Positions 6,331 to 12,434 of a stretch of 17,554 nt of DNA are shown in pieces. Every line of letters begins with the position of its first letter. The stretch's first letter is position 1. The stretch is from Candidatus Nomurabacteria bacterium (GTDB lineage Bacteria; Patescibacteriota; Saccharimonadia; Saccharimonadales; Saccharimonadaceae). The stretch covers positions 1-17,554 of the forward strand of contig JAITSF010000071.1 of assembly GCA_031287975.1 (NCBI GenBank), read 5' to 3'. The position numbers were made by a program, and so were the translations under genes. The notes under the pieces are model-generated. The model was not told the origin of the DNA and ran no database searches. It saw only the letters and a program-made list of their open reading frames with translations.

Positions 6331-7487
6331 ACCGCGCCGATTTTCCAGTTTTAGTCAACCACCCCAAGCTGGTTTATCTCGACAGCGCCAACACCACGCT
6401 CAAACCCAAAGCTGTCATCGACGCTGTGCATACTTATTACGCCGACTGTGGCGCTAACATCGGGCGCGCAACTTACCGCCTAGCTGAACAAGCCACTTCG
6501 GCTTACGATGCCGCCCGCCACCAAACTGCTCAATTTATCGGCGCAGCGCCGGACGAAATAATCTTTACTCATTCCACTACTTACGCCCTAAACCAAGCCG
6601 CTTGGGGTCTGCGCTCAACTTTGAAAAGCGGCGATATAATTTTGCTCAGCGACCACGAACATAATTCCAACATTATCGTCTGGCAACAACTAGCCGCTCA
6701 AACCGGCGCTCGGCTGGCGTATCTTAGCGACCAACCGCCGCTAAAAAACGTTAAAATTTTAGCTTTCACTCTAGCGTCAAACATCACCGGTCAGATTTTC
6801 GACCACTCCAAGCTAATTTCGGATTTGAAAAAGACAGGCGCTATTATTGTGATAGATGCTGCTCAAGCCATCAGTAAAATGCCGCTTAACGCCGCCCAGC
6901 TGGGTGCTGACTTGCTGGCGTTTTCAGCACACAAGCTCTACGCTCCTAGCGGCGTCGGCGTGCTGTACGCTAATCTCGAAACCCAAGCTCGGCTGACTCC
7001 GCTTGTCTATGGCAGCCAAACTTTCGCCGCCATTTCCCGCCAAAATACCCAACTACTCAGCAATTTCGAGCGTTTCGAAGCCGGCACACCCAATATTGAA
7101 GGCGCGCTTGGCCTAGCCGCTGCCCTTAAATATCTCAACCAAATCAGCATGGCTAAAGTCCAAGCCCACGACCAAGCCCTGGTAACTTACGCGCTCAGCC
7201 AACTCCAAAAATATCGGCTCGATCAATATCTAGTCGGCCGGCCGCGCTGTCAAGTCGGTGTTCTGTCGCTCAACCATCCGCGTATTCACCCACACGATTT
7301 CGCGCTGTTTTTAGACAATGCCAACATCGCGGTGCGCGCCGGCAAAGCTTGCAGTGATATTTTAATGCAAAAACTCGGCTTAGGACGCGGCGTTGTCCGC
7401 CTGTCGTTCGGGCTTTACACCACCAAATCCGACATCGACAAATTTATCGCTGGCTACCGAAAAACTATGGAGCGGCTCGATGGATAA
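6327..7487 (+). CDS. sufS: Cysteine desulfurase SufS
   Basis: PLP-dependent class V aminotransferase-fold enzyme that removes sulfur from L-cysteine as a persulfide for cluster assembly. 386 residues, slightly short of the usual ~405. Landmarks: VYLDSANTTLKP near 16-27, ATYRLAEQATSAYDAAR near 48-64, SDHEHNSNIIVWQ near 108-120, VIDAAQAISKMP with Asp177 near the cofactor ring, FSAHKLYAPSGVGVLY with Lys203 as the PLP Schiff-base lysine, FEAGTPNIEG near 250-259, and the active-site loop VRAGKACSDILM with Cys342. The residue before the cysteine is Ala where SufS usually has His. It overlaps mini-sufD by four bases and sufU by eight, so translation is coupled. Confidence 0.96.
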   Translation: MNRADFPVLVNHPKLVYLDSANTTLKPKAVIDAVHTYYADCGANIGRATYRLAEQATSAYDAARHQTAQFIGAAPDEIIFTHSTTYALNQAAWGLRSTLKSGDIILLSDHEHNSNIIVWQQLAAQTGARLAYLSDQPPLKNVKILAFTLASNITGQIFDHSKLISDLKKTGAIIVIDAAQAISKMPLNAAQLGADLLAFSAHKLYAPSGVGVLYANLETQARLTPLVYGSQTFAAISRQNTQLLSNFERFEAGTPNIEGALGLAAALKYLNQISMAKVQAHDQALVTYALSQLQKYRLDQYLVGRPRCQVGVLSLNHPRIHPHDFALFLDNANIAVRAGKACSDILMQKLGLGRGVVRLSFGLYTTKSDIDKFIAGYRKTMERLDG

Positions 7488-7839
7488 AGCCCTGCTCAGC
7501 GAAATCGTTTATCGCTACAAATTCCCGAAACATCGCTCGCACCGCGCCAAAGGTCGGGCTTATCACGCCGAAAACCTTTCCTGTGGCGACATCATCACAA
7601 TCTACCTGCAAATCGAAAAAGGCTATGTCAAATCCGCCAGCTACACCGGTCAACTCTGCTCCATCGCTAGCTTCGGCGCTGAACTTTTACTTGACAAGCT
7701 AATCGGTCAGCCAATCAGCTCAATCCCCAGCTCCGCTGACCTACTGGGCGCGTCCGGCGCTAGCCTGCTGAAAAACCCTGTTCGCTTAAAATGCTTCGAG
7801 CTCGCCCAACTGGCGCTCAAAAATCACAGCCCGCTATAA
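7480..7839 (+). CDS. sufU: SufU-type sulfur-transfer / Fe-S assembly protein
   Basis: 119 residues from the ATG at 7480. The frame is open further upstream, but that portion is only the out-of-frame end of sufS. SufU takes the persulfide sulfur from SufS; in Bacillus it uses a zinc site. The expected ligands are present: SCGD (Cys35, Asp37), GQLCS (Cys60) and VRLKCFELAQLAL (Cys105), with the typical spacing and the helix SIASFGAELLLDKLIG. A SufS-SufU pair without SufE or IscU is the Gram-positive arrangement. It ends convergently with the ZIP gene, the two stop codons overlapping over 16 bp (7824-7839). Confidence 0.93.
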   Translation: MDKALLSEIVYRYKFPKHRSHRAKGRAYHAENLSCGDIITIYLQIEKGYVKSASYTGQLCSIASFGAELLLDKLIGQPISSIPSSADLLGASGASLLKNPVRLKCFELAQLALKNHSPL

Positions 7840-8588
7840 TCCTCAATCACACCATGCAGCTGCATAATCAAAACACTAACCACCACCACGCCCGCCAGCA
7901 ACCACAGCGTCTTTTTAATAATCTCGCGCCGGTTTTCGCTCTGATGAATCGTTGGGATAATATCGGTCGTGGCGATGTAAATAAAGAATCCCGCCACCAA
8001 CGCCACCAGCGGCGCTAACGACAAACCGCTTAGCGAACCAATAATATAAAAAATCACCGCCGCCACAGTTGTCGCCAGCGAACTCAAAATGTTTAGTAGT
8101 AACACCTTGCGCCGCTTAACACCCTTGCTCAGCAAAATCCCAAAGTCGCCAATTTCTTGCGGCAACTCGTGCGTCGCAATCGCCAAAGTTACAATCACAC
8201 CGCTACTCGGCGAAATTAAAAACGCCGCCGCTATCGCGATACCGTCGATAAAATTATGAATCGTATCGCCCAAAATAATCATCGGCACAACTGGGTGGAC
8301 AGTTTCCGGCTTCTGGCTGTGGCGATGAAAACCGTTGATAGCGCCCTCTAACAAGAAAAAAGCCACCAATCCGCCCAGCGCCCACAACAAAATTATCTGA
8401 CTGTCGCCGCCTTCCGCCAAAGCTTCCGGCAACATGTCGCAAAACGCCGCCGCCAGCAAAGCCCCCGCCGCAAAAGCCGTCGCATAAACCGCCAAACTCC
8501 GCCCTCGTTTCGTAAAAGCCAACCAAACCCCCCCGATAAGCGAAAACAACCCGCCAATCAACGAACAAATTATCACTTGAATCAACAT
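7824..8588 (-). CDS. ZIP family divalent metal transporter
   Basis: 254 residues with about eight membrane segments. ZIP proteins carry Zn2+, and in some cases Fe2+ or Mn2+, into the cytoplasm. The two signature metal-site helices are intact: HNFIDGIAIA at 111-120 and HELPQEIGDFGILL at 140-153. Between segments 3 and 4 is the short variable loop with His residues (HRHSQKPETVH, 88-98). The ATG at 8588 has AAAGGGG upstream. The gene faces away from the Fur-family regulator gene and shares an operator and a -35 element with it, so metal-dependent repression is likely. Which metal is carried cannot be settled from sequence; zinc is the first guess. It overlaps the end of sufU by 16 bp. Confidence 0.92.
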   Translation of the reverse strand: MLIQVIICSLIGGLFSLIGGVWLAFTKRGRSLAVYATAFAAGALLAAAFCDMLPEALAEGGDSQIILLWALGGLVAFFLLEGAINGFHRHSQKPETVHPVVPMIILGDTIHNFIDGIAIAAAFLISPSSGVIVTLAIATHELPQEIGDFGILLSKGVKRRKVLLLNILSSLATTVAAVIFYIIGSLSGLSLAPLVALVAGFFIYIATTDIIPTIHQSENRREIIKKTLWLLAGVVVVSVLIMQLHGVIEDYSGL

Positions 8589-8613
8589 ATTTCCCCTTTC
8601 TTTTTCTAAACCA

Positions 8614-8642
8614 AGTATAAAAGCTCGCCCAGCTTATTGCAA
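8614..8642 (-). promoter_or_regulatory. Promoter of the ZIP transporter gene
   Basis: Minus strand TTGCAA (8642-8637, 4 of 6 to -35), a 17-base spacer and TATACT (8619-8614, 5 of 6 to -10). The start would be near 8607, about 18 bases before the ATG, with the AAAGGGG ribosome-binding site in between. TTGCAA is self-complementary and is also the -35 of the opposite promoter. Confidence 0.7.
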
Positions 8643-8658
8643 ATTATTCGCAATAAGC
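8632..8658. promoter_or_regulatory. Inverted-repeat operator between ZIP and Fur-family genes
   Basis: GCTTATTGC (8632-8640) and GCAATAAGC (8650-8658) are perfect nine-base inverted arms around AAATTATTC. The 27-bp span covers the shared -35 hexamer TTGCAA and ends one base before the -10 of the regulator. Size, AT-rich centre and position fit a Fur/Zur-type box recognised by the adjacent regulator, repressing both genes when metal is plentiful. The binding protein and metal are inferred. Confidence 0.65.
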
Positions 8659-8665
8659 CTATAAT
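8637..8665 (+). promoter_or_regulatory. Promoter of the Fur-family regulator gene
   Basis: Plus strand TTGCAA (8637-8642), a 17-base spacer and a perfect TATAAT (8660-8665). Transcription would start about six bases before the ATG at 8678, so the leader is very short and has no Shine-Dalgarno site. Confidence 0.7.
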
Positions 8666-8677
8666 AATGCAATAACC

Positions 8678-9100
8678 ATGAAAAGTAACCTCATAATTAA
8701 ATTTGAAACCATCTTGCGCCGAAATCGCCAGCGCCTAACCGCCCCGAAACGCCAAATTTTCGACTATCTATTAACCACCAACCAACCAGTATCCGCCGTT
8801 TCCATCGCCAAAAACAACCCAAATATCAATTCAAGCACAATCTACCGTATCTTAAACCGTTTCGTTACCCTAAAAATCATCAAAATCGTACCGCAAGGTT
8901 TCAAAATCCGCTACGAACTCGGCGACGGTTTTAACCAACACCACCACCACCTAACCTGCGAAAACTGCGGTCGCGCCGTCGCTTTCGATAGCCCCGAACT
9001 AGAACACCTCATCAAAAAAATCTCCCTAAACCTAAATATGAAACCCACCAAACACCACATCGAACTCTACGGCCTTTGCTCCGCCTGTCAATCTCAATAA
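8678..9100 (+). CDS. Fur-family metal-responsive repressor (Zur-like)
   Basis: 140 residues, normal for the Fur family. An N-terminal winged helix (residues about 10-82) contains RLTAPKRQIFDYLLTTNQPVSA and the recognition part NSSTIYRILNRFVTLKIIKIV (family form ..S.ATVYR.L..L...G.). The dimerisation half has FNQHHHHLTCENCG with metal-binding His88-91 and Cys94/Cys97, and GLCSACQ with Cys134/Cys137, forming the Cys4 structural zinc site. It sits divergent from a ZIP transporter with a 27-bp inverted repeat between them, which favours a Zur-like zinc sensor, although Fur and Mur types cannot be ruled out. The operator overlaps its own promoter, so it should also repress itself. No Shine-Dalgarno site precedes the ATG. 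Confidence 0.9.
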   Translation: MKSNLIIKFETILRRNRQRLTAPKRQIFDYLLTTNQPVSAVSIAKNNPNINSSTIYRILNRFVTLKIIKIVPQGFKIRYELGDGFNQHHHHLTCENCGRAVAFDSPELEHLIKKISLNLNMKPTKHHIELYGLCSACQSQ

Positions 9101-9125
9101 TTCCAAAAACTTTCCAAAAAAGCCC

Positions 9126-9154
9126 TTGCATTGTAAACATAACTTTGATATTAT
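9126..9154 (+). promoter_or_regulatory. Promoter of the surface-protein operon
   Basis: TTGCAT (9126-9131, 3 of 6 to the -35 consensus), a 17-base spacer and TATTAT (9149-9154, 5 of 6 to -10). The start would be near 9161, giving a leader of about 110 bases before the ATG at 9272. Confidence 0.6.
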
Positions 9155-9176
9155 TGGGAGCATAAGGGGGATACTT

Positions 9177-9212
9177 ATGGGGAGATTATGGATGAAAATT
9201 CGCGATGGATAG
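9177..9212 (+). CDS. Possible 11-residue leader peptide
   Basis: A short frame, ATG to TAG, encoding MGRLWMKIRDG inside the untranslated leader of the surface-protein operon. It is preceded by AAGGGGG ending about six bases before the ATG, a better ribosome-binding site than many real genes here have. Its stop codon lies inside the 5' arm of the hairpin at 9204-9241, so a translating ribosome would affect folding. No run of one amino acid is present, so a classic amino-acid attenuator is not evident. Frames this short arise easily by chance. Confidence 0.3.
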   Translation: MGRLWMKIRDG

Positions 9213-9241
9213 TCCTTGCAGGGGGGTCGATAACTATCATC
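9204..9241 (+). promoter_or_regulatory. Stem-loop in the surface-operon leader
   Basis: GATGGATAGT (9204-9213) pairs with ACTATCATC (9233-9241) over nine base pairs with one bulged G. The 19-base loop contains CC..GG pairing around TTGCA and a run of six G residues. No U-run follows, so this is not a terminator by itself. It may be an RNA thermometer, protein site or translation-coupled switch. I recognise no known riboswitch. Confidence 0.4.
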
Positions 9242-9271
9242 TATGTAATTTAATAAAATGAAAGGAATATT

Positions 9272-9853
9272 ATGACAAAAATTTCAAGAATTGTAGCCAT
9301 GGCTAGTACGCTCAGCGTAATGGGTTTGGCGGTAGTTCCGGTGGCGACTTATGCACTTAATACTGAAGTCCAAGTTGATATTCAACCCGACTGCAGTTTT
9401 ACCGGCGGTTCAGCTACTGTGCTCATCAAGGGGGGAGGCACGCCTGCCGACCTAAGCCCCACCAACCCTTACGGTGAAACTGCTGGTAGCGCCATGAGTG
9501 TTATTTGCAACGATGCCTGGAGCGTGTCAGAGCAAATTAACACTGGCCATGATGTGTTTCTAGCTCAAGCTGTTTATTCGGCAGGCGATCCGGTTATTGC
9601 AGCTTGGTCTGGCGGAGGTACACCAAATGCTTTCACTGCTAATAGTTGGGGCGCTAAATACGCCAGCGCTAAAGTTGTTACTGGTAAAGATGCTTACCAC
9701 GCTGTACCAGCGAACGGTTCAGCTACGGATATTGCGTCCGATTCGTCTGTAGCCAATAGCGTAACAATTACGCCGACCTACGGCGCTAAAATTGACAGCC
9801 TCTTGCCGTCGGGTCTTTACCTTACACAAGTGTTGTATACGCTAACGCATTAA
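9272..9853 (+). CDS. Secreted beta-rich surface protein, WxL-like or fimbrial type
   Basis: 193 residues. A signal peptide of ~28 residues (MTKISRIVAMASTLSVMGLAVVPVATYA) precedes a mature protein rich in Gly, Ser, Thr and Ala. The only two cysteines, Cys41 and Cys79, could form a disulfide. The end, SVTITPTYGAKIDSLLPSGLYLTQVLYTLTH, has the final-strand pattern P.G.Y...L.YTL seen in WxL domains and related CPR surface proteins. Trp-containing segments NDAWSVSEQ and NSWGAKY recall, but do not strictly match, the two WxL motifs. There is no membrane anchor, so it is probably released or held by its neighbours. Start fixed by AAAGGA five bases upstream. First gene of an operon with two anchored surface proteins. 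The family assignment is tentative; export is well supported. Confidence 0.7.
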   Translation: MTKISRIVAMASTLSVMGLAVVPVATYALNTEVQVDIQPDCSFTGGSATVLIKGGGTPADLSPTNPYGETAGSAMSVICNDAWSVSEQINTGHDVFLAQAVYSAGDPVIAAWSGGGTPNAFTANSWGAKYASAKVVTGKDAYHAVPANGSATDIASDSSVANSVTITPTYGAKIDSLLPSGLYLTQVLYTLTH

Positions 9854-9868
9854 TCGAGGTTGACGAGC

Positions 9869-10897
9869 ATGCTGACTCTTAAAAAAAACCATATAACTAC
9901 TGCGGTAGTTGCGGGAGCTCTCGTGGCGCTTGGGCTTGTTTCAAGCGCCATAGAGTCGGCGCTCGCCGTTGTTAACCCTGCCATTGAGCTATCAAACGAT
10001 CCAGTCGGTTTGGCGGTTTCGCCATTCTTCTCGGAACGTTTGAGCTTAGATCCAGGCAGTGTTATCGACGGCGAGTTTAAGGTCTATTCAATCGCCACCG
10101 AAACCATGAACGTTTTTACAGAATTAGCGCCGTATTCGCTAAACAAAACCACCCGCCAGCGCGATTTTAACACCGAAACACCGCGTACTCATATCGCCAA
10201 ATGGGCGACGTTGGAACTGAAAAACTGTGATGTTACCAAGCGCGAAGATGCCCGGATTTATTTCACGATGCGTCCGCGTGAGGAATGTATTATTAGCTAT
10301 CACATCGCCGTGCCAGCGGACGCTCTGGGCGGCTCACAGGACGCTGGGATTTTTGTGCAAAATATCACGCCAGACGGCGACGAGGGTATTAGTAGCGCCT
10401 ATCGTATCGGCCACATGATTTACAGCGACGTGTCTGGGCCGGAAGCCCACTACGCCGGCGAAATTACTCGAAATTATACACCTAGTTTACTAATAGACAA
10501 GCCGATTGTAGCTCAAGCTGCGGTCGAAAACACCGGTAATTTGGACTTTTACGCTGATTATGAAGTTAAAATCGCCAATTGGTTTGGCGGCGAGGAAGTT
10601 TTTAGCAAAAGCTGGCAGTCCCAGATTTTAGCGGACGGCGGGCTGGACGAAAACACTACCTGGAACGAAACGCCGGCGCTGGGACTTTATAAAGTTTCTC
10701 AAAAAATCAACATTCTCGACCAAGAGTCGAGGATCGAGAAACTGGTTTTGGTTGTGCCGTTGTGGCTGTTAATTATTTTCGCTTGTGTTATACTGTTGTT
10801 GATGTGGGCTGTGGTTTTGAAAATCAAGCAGCGCCGCGAATTTAAGAAAATGATCGCAAAAGAGGGGGAAAAGAATGTTAAAAATCACAAAGATTAG
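9869..10897 (+). CDS. Membrane-anchored surface protein with DUF916-like domain
   Basis: 342 residues from the ATG at 9869; GAGG lies nine bases upstream, and an alternative TTG at 9860 directly abuts that site. N-terminal signal sequence to about residue 34 (TAVVAGALVALGLVSSAIESALA). Residues ~45-165 follow the pattern of DUF916, the peptidoglycan-binding domain of WxL-interacting proteins: LAVSPFFSERLSLDPGSVIDGEFKVY, then a final strand with YHIAVPADALGGSQDAGIFVQ (family form VP.DA.GG.yAGI). A second beta domain follows to residue ~290, then a membrane helix at 293-317 and a basic cytoplasmic tail (KIKQRREFKK). This DUF916, beta domain, C-terminal helix order is that of Firmicute WxL-interacting proteins. 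Cys120 and Cys140 may pair. The next gene overlaps its end by 23 bp. Confidence 0.7.
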   Translation: MLTLKKNHITTAVVAGALVALGLVSSAIESALAVVNPAIELSNDPVGLAVSPFFSERLSLDPGSVIDGEFKVYSIATETMNVFTELAPYSLNKTTRQRDFNTETPRTHIAKWATLELKNCDVTKREDARIYFTMRPREECIISYHIAVPADALGGSQDAGIFVQNITPDGDEGISSAYRIGHMIYSDVSGPEAHYAGEITRNYTPSLLIDKPIVAQAAVENTGNLDFYADYEVKIANWFGGEEVFSKSWQSQILADGGLDENTTWNETPALGLYKVSQKINILDQESRIEKLVLVVPLWLLIIFACVILLLMWAVVLKIKQRREFKKMIAKEGEKNVKNHKD

Positions 10898-11774
10898 ACT
10901 AAGCGCCGTAATTCTGGGGCTGGCAGCGCTATTCATGGGCGGCGCGGTTTTGTCGTCCCAACCAGCAGTGCCAGTACAAGCCGCCACCGAAGTCCGCGTG
11001 ATAGTCGAATCCGGCGAGCTAACACCAGCTTTTGATGTCGATACGCCGGTCGACAACCAATCCGGCGGTAACACTTACGATGTCCTTAGTAGTGGTCAAA
11101 ACATCAGTAACGTTGATATCTCGGTCGACGGCAGCTTTGTTCGCACTGAGAGTATCGACGAAAGCGGTGTTTTTTCTCTGAAAGATTTGGGAGATTTAGT
11201 CCTAGCTGACGTTACGCCAGGTTTGCACTTTCTACATTTTGTAGCCCACCCGAAAAACGGCACTTATGCCGATATTATTGTCGACAGGATCGTCATTATA
11301 GCCGCCAACGCGCCGAAAATTATAAATGTTGAACCGCTAACAGTCCTAACCACCGGCGGCGATACCATTACTATTACTGGCGAAAATCTAGGCACGGTTA
11401 CCAGCGCTTTAGTTGACGGTCAAACCTGCACCGATTTAGTAGTAGTTAATAACCAAACCGTTGCCTGTAAAGTGCCGGTCCACTCTGCTGGTTATGCCAA
11501 AGTGTCCGTTACCAGCCCCGAAGGCATCTATACCAAACTGCGTGCCATTCTCTACGTCCCGCCGACCACCCCCTCGCCCGCGCCGTCCTCGCCCATATTG
11601 CCCTTCTTGCCGCTACCTCCCGCCACTGGTCTATTCGCGCTTGGCGGACTAATTATTACCAACTACGACATCATAACCTGGCTGCTAATTGTGTCTTTTG
11701 CTGCTCTAATTCTCGCTGTCTTGGTCTTCTCCAACAAAAAGACAGCTAAAAAAACTGCACGCAGCAAAAAGTGA
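10875..11774 (+). CDS. Surface protein with TIG/IPT domain and PPATG sorting-like end
   Basis: 299 residues. Signal peptide with probable cleavage after VQA (residue ~36). Residues ~37-145 form a beta domain (VDISVDGSFVRT...GLHFLHFVAHPKNGTYADIIVDRIVI) resembling bacterial Ig-like modules. Residues ~147-228 are a TIG/IPT fold: PKIINVEPLTVLTTGGDTITITGENLGTVTSALVDGQTCTD, with Cys185 and Cys198. A Pro/Ser/Thr linker (229-247) leads to PPATG at 248-252, a hydrophobic stretch to ~286, and a Lys/Arg-rich end (NKKTAKKTARSKK). That end resembles an LPXTG sorting signal, although the first residue is Pro and the membrane helix begins later than usual. AGAGGGGG precedes the ATG. It could be sortase-linked or simply membrane-anchored. 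Confidence 0.72.
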   Translation: MLKITKIRLSAVILGLAALFMGGAVLSSQPAVPVQAATEVRVIVESGELTPAFDVDTPVDNQSGGNTYDVLSSGQNISNVDISVDGSFVRTESIDESGVFSLKDLGDLVLADVTPGLHFLHFVAHPKNGTYADIIVDRIVIIAANAPKIINVEPLTVLTTGGDTITITGENLGTVTSALVDGQTCTDLVVVNNQTVACKVPVHSAGYAKVSVTSPEGIYTKLRAILYVPPTTPSPAPSSPILPFLPLPPATGLFALGGLIITNYDIITWLLIVSFAALILAVLVFSNKKTAKKTARSKK

Positions 11775-11803
11775 CAATAATAGACTTTAGTATGGTAAAA
11801 ACC

Positions 11804-12199
11804 ATGAGTAAGAATTATCGAAAATGGACGCCTGTCAAAATCGCAATTAACAGTAGTAATTCTGCGCCCGATGGGTATAACGAAAGAGAGGTTTGGTTCT
11901 GTAGTGTGGGCGAAAATGTTGGCTTTGAGGAGGACGGCAAAGGTGAGAAATTTATCCGTCCAGTTTTAATCTTAAAAATTTACAACCAGTTCTTTTGTCA
12001 TGTTGTTCCACTTTCTACCACCGAAAAGCGCAACCGGTTTTACTATGCTTTTGATGGCGGAACTGGTAAAATTAGCGTGGCACTACTGACACAAAGCCGA
12101 GCTGTTTCTTCGAGTCGCCTACACCGCAAAATTGGAAAGATTTGTAAAGAGGATTTTGTCAAAATCAAAACACAAATTAAAGAGTTGCTAGATTTGTAA
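11804..12199 (+). CDS. PemK/MazF-family toxin-like protein
   Basis: 131 residues from the ATG at 11804. PemK/MazF proteins are usually sequence-specific endoribonucleases acting in the cytoplasm. Matches include REVWFCSVGENVGFEEDGKGEKFIRPVLILKIYNQFFCHVVPLSTTEK (the GEVW...RP.lil core) and SVALLTQSRAVSSSRLHRKIGKICKEDFVKIKTQI at the end. I chose 11804 because MSKNYRKW fits the short N-terminus of this group. GTG at 11771, which overlaps the previous stop as GTGA, and ATG at 11792 are alternatives; none has a Shine-Dalgarno site. Base composition is more AT-rich than its neighbours, consistent with transfer. No antitoxin gene is visible on either side. Whether it is active, or an operon passenger, is unknown. 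Confidence 0.82.
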   Translation: MSKNYRKWTPVKIAINSSNSAPDGYNEREVWFCSVGENVGFEEDGKGEKFIRPVLILKIYNQFFCHVVPLSTTEKRNRFYYAFDGGTGKISVALLTQSRAVSSSRLHRKIGKICKEDFVKIKTQIKELLDL

Positions 12200-12204
12200 G
12201 TTCA

Positions 12205-12242
12205 AACCGCCTATCTTACGATAAGCGGTTCGGCAGACCGAA
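12205..12242 (+). terminator. Two adjoining hairpins downstream of the PemK-like gene
   Basis: AACCGC (12205-12210) pairs with GCGGTT (12225-12230), extended by TATC/GATA around loop TTAC with one C-A mismatch. TTCGG (12229-12233) pairs with CCGAA (12238-12242) around CAGA; the two stems share two bases, so they compete. The next bases (GTCCTTTGTATTCTTATT) are T-rich but not a clean U-run, so termination is likely but imperfect. Confidence 0.45.
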
Positions 12243-12300
12243 GTCCTTTGTATTCTTATTATATCAAATTTATTTAAAAATGCAAGAGCGTAAAATTATA

Positions 12301-12319
12301 TGTTGTAAAAATTACAACA
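12301..12319. repeat. 19-bp inverted repeat TGTTGTAA-N3-TTACAACA beside tRNA-Val
   Basis: Perfect eight-base arms with spacer AAA, beginning one base beyond the tRNA-Val CCA end. On the minus strand it would form a hairpin straight after the tRNA followed by TATAATTTT, so it may act as a weak terminator or processing signal. The same arms occur in sufB at 5290-5308. Confidence 0.45.
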
Positions 12320-12320
12320 A

Positions 12321-12397
12321 TGGTGGGGATTATAGGACTTGAACCTATGACCTCGCGAATGTGAATCGCGCGCTCTAGCCAGCTGAGCTAAATCCCC
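12321..12397 (-). tRNA. tRNA-Val (anticodon CAC)
   Basis: Read on the minus strand. Acceptor GGGGATT (5' end at 12397) pairs with AATCCCC, then discriminator A and encoded CCA (12323-12321). D arm GCTC...GAGC, anticodon stem CGCGA/TCGCG with loop TTCACAT giving anticodon CAC (Val, GUG), and a T arm with GTTCAAGTC. 77 bases including CCA. Confidence 0.97.
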
Positions 12398-12405
12398 CTG
12401 ACTAG

Positions 12406-12434
12406 ATTATAGCAGCTTTAAGGCGTTTTGTTAA
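12406..12434 (-). promoter_or_regulatory. Promoter of tRNA-Val
   Basis: Minus strand TTAACA (12434-12429, 5 of 6 to -35), a 17-base spacer ending in TGC, and a perfect TATAAT (12411-12406). The tRNA 5' end is eight bases further on. The -35 lies inside the 3' end of the upstream peptide-binding protein gene, so the tRNA can be transcribed on its own. Confidence 0.75.

Noticed and set aside
9258..9275. Five-codon frame MKGIL ending on the start codon of the first surface gene
   Set aside because: No ribosome-binding site and too short to support; probably chance overlap with AAAGGA and the true ATG.
11792..11805. ATGGT-AAAA-ACCAT inverted repeat at the PemK-like start
   Set aside because: A five-base stem with a four-A loop is too weak to call as an operator or RNA element.
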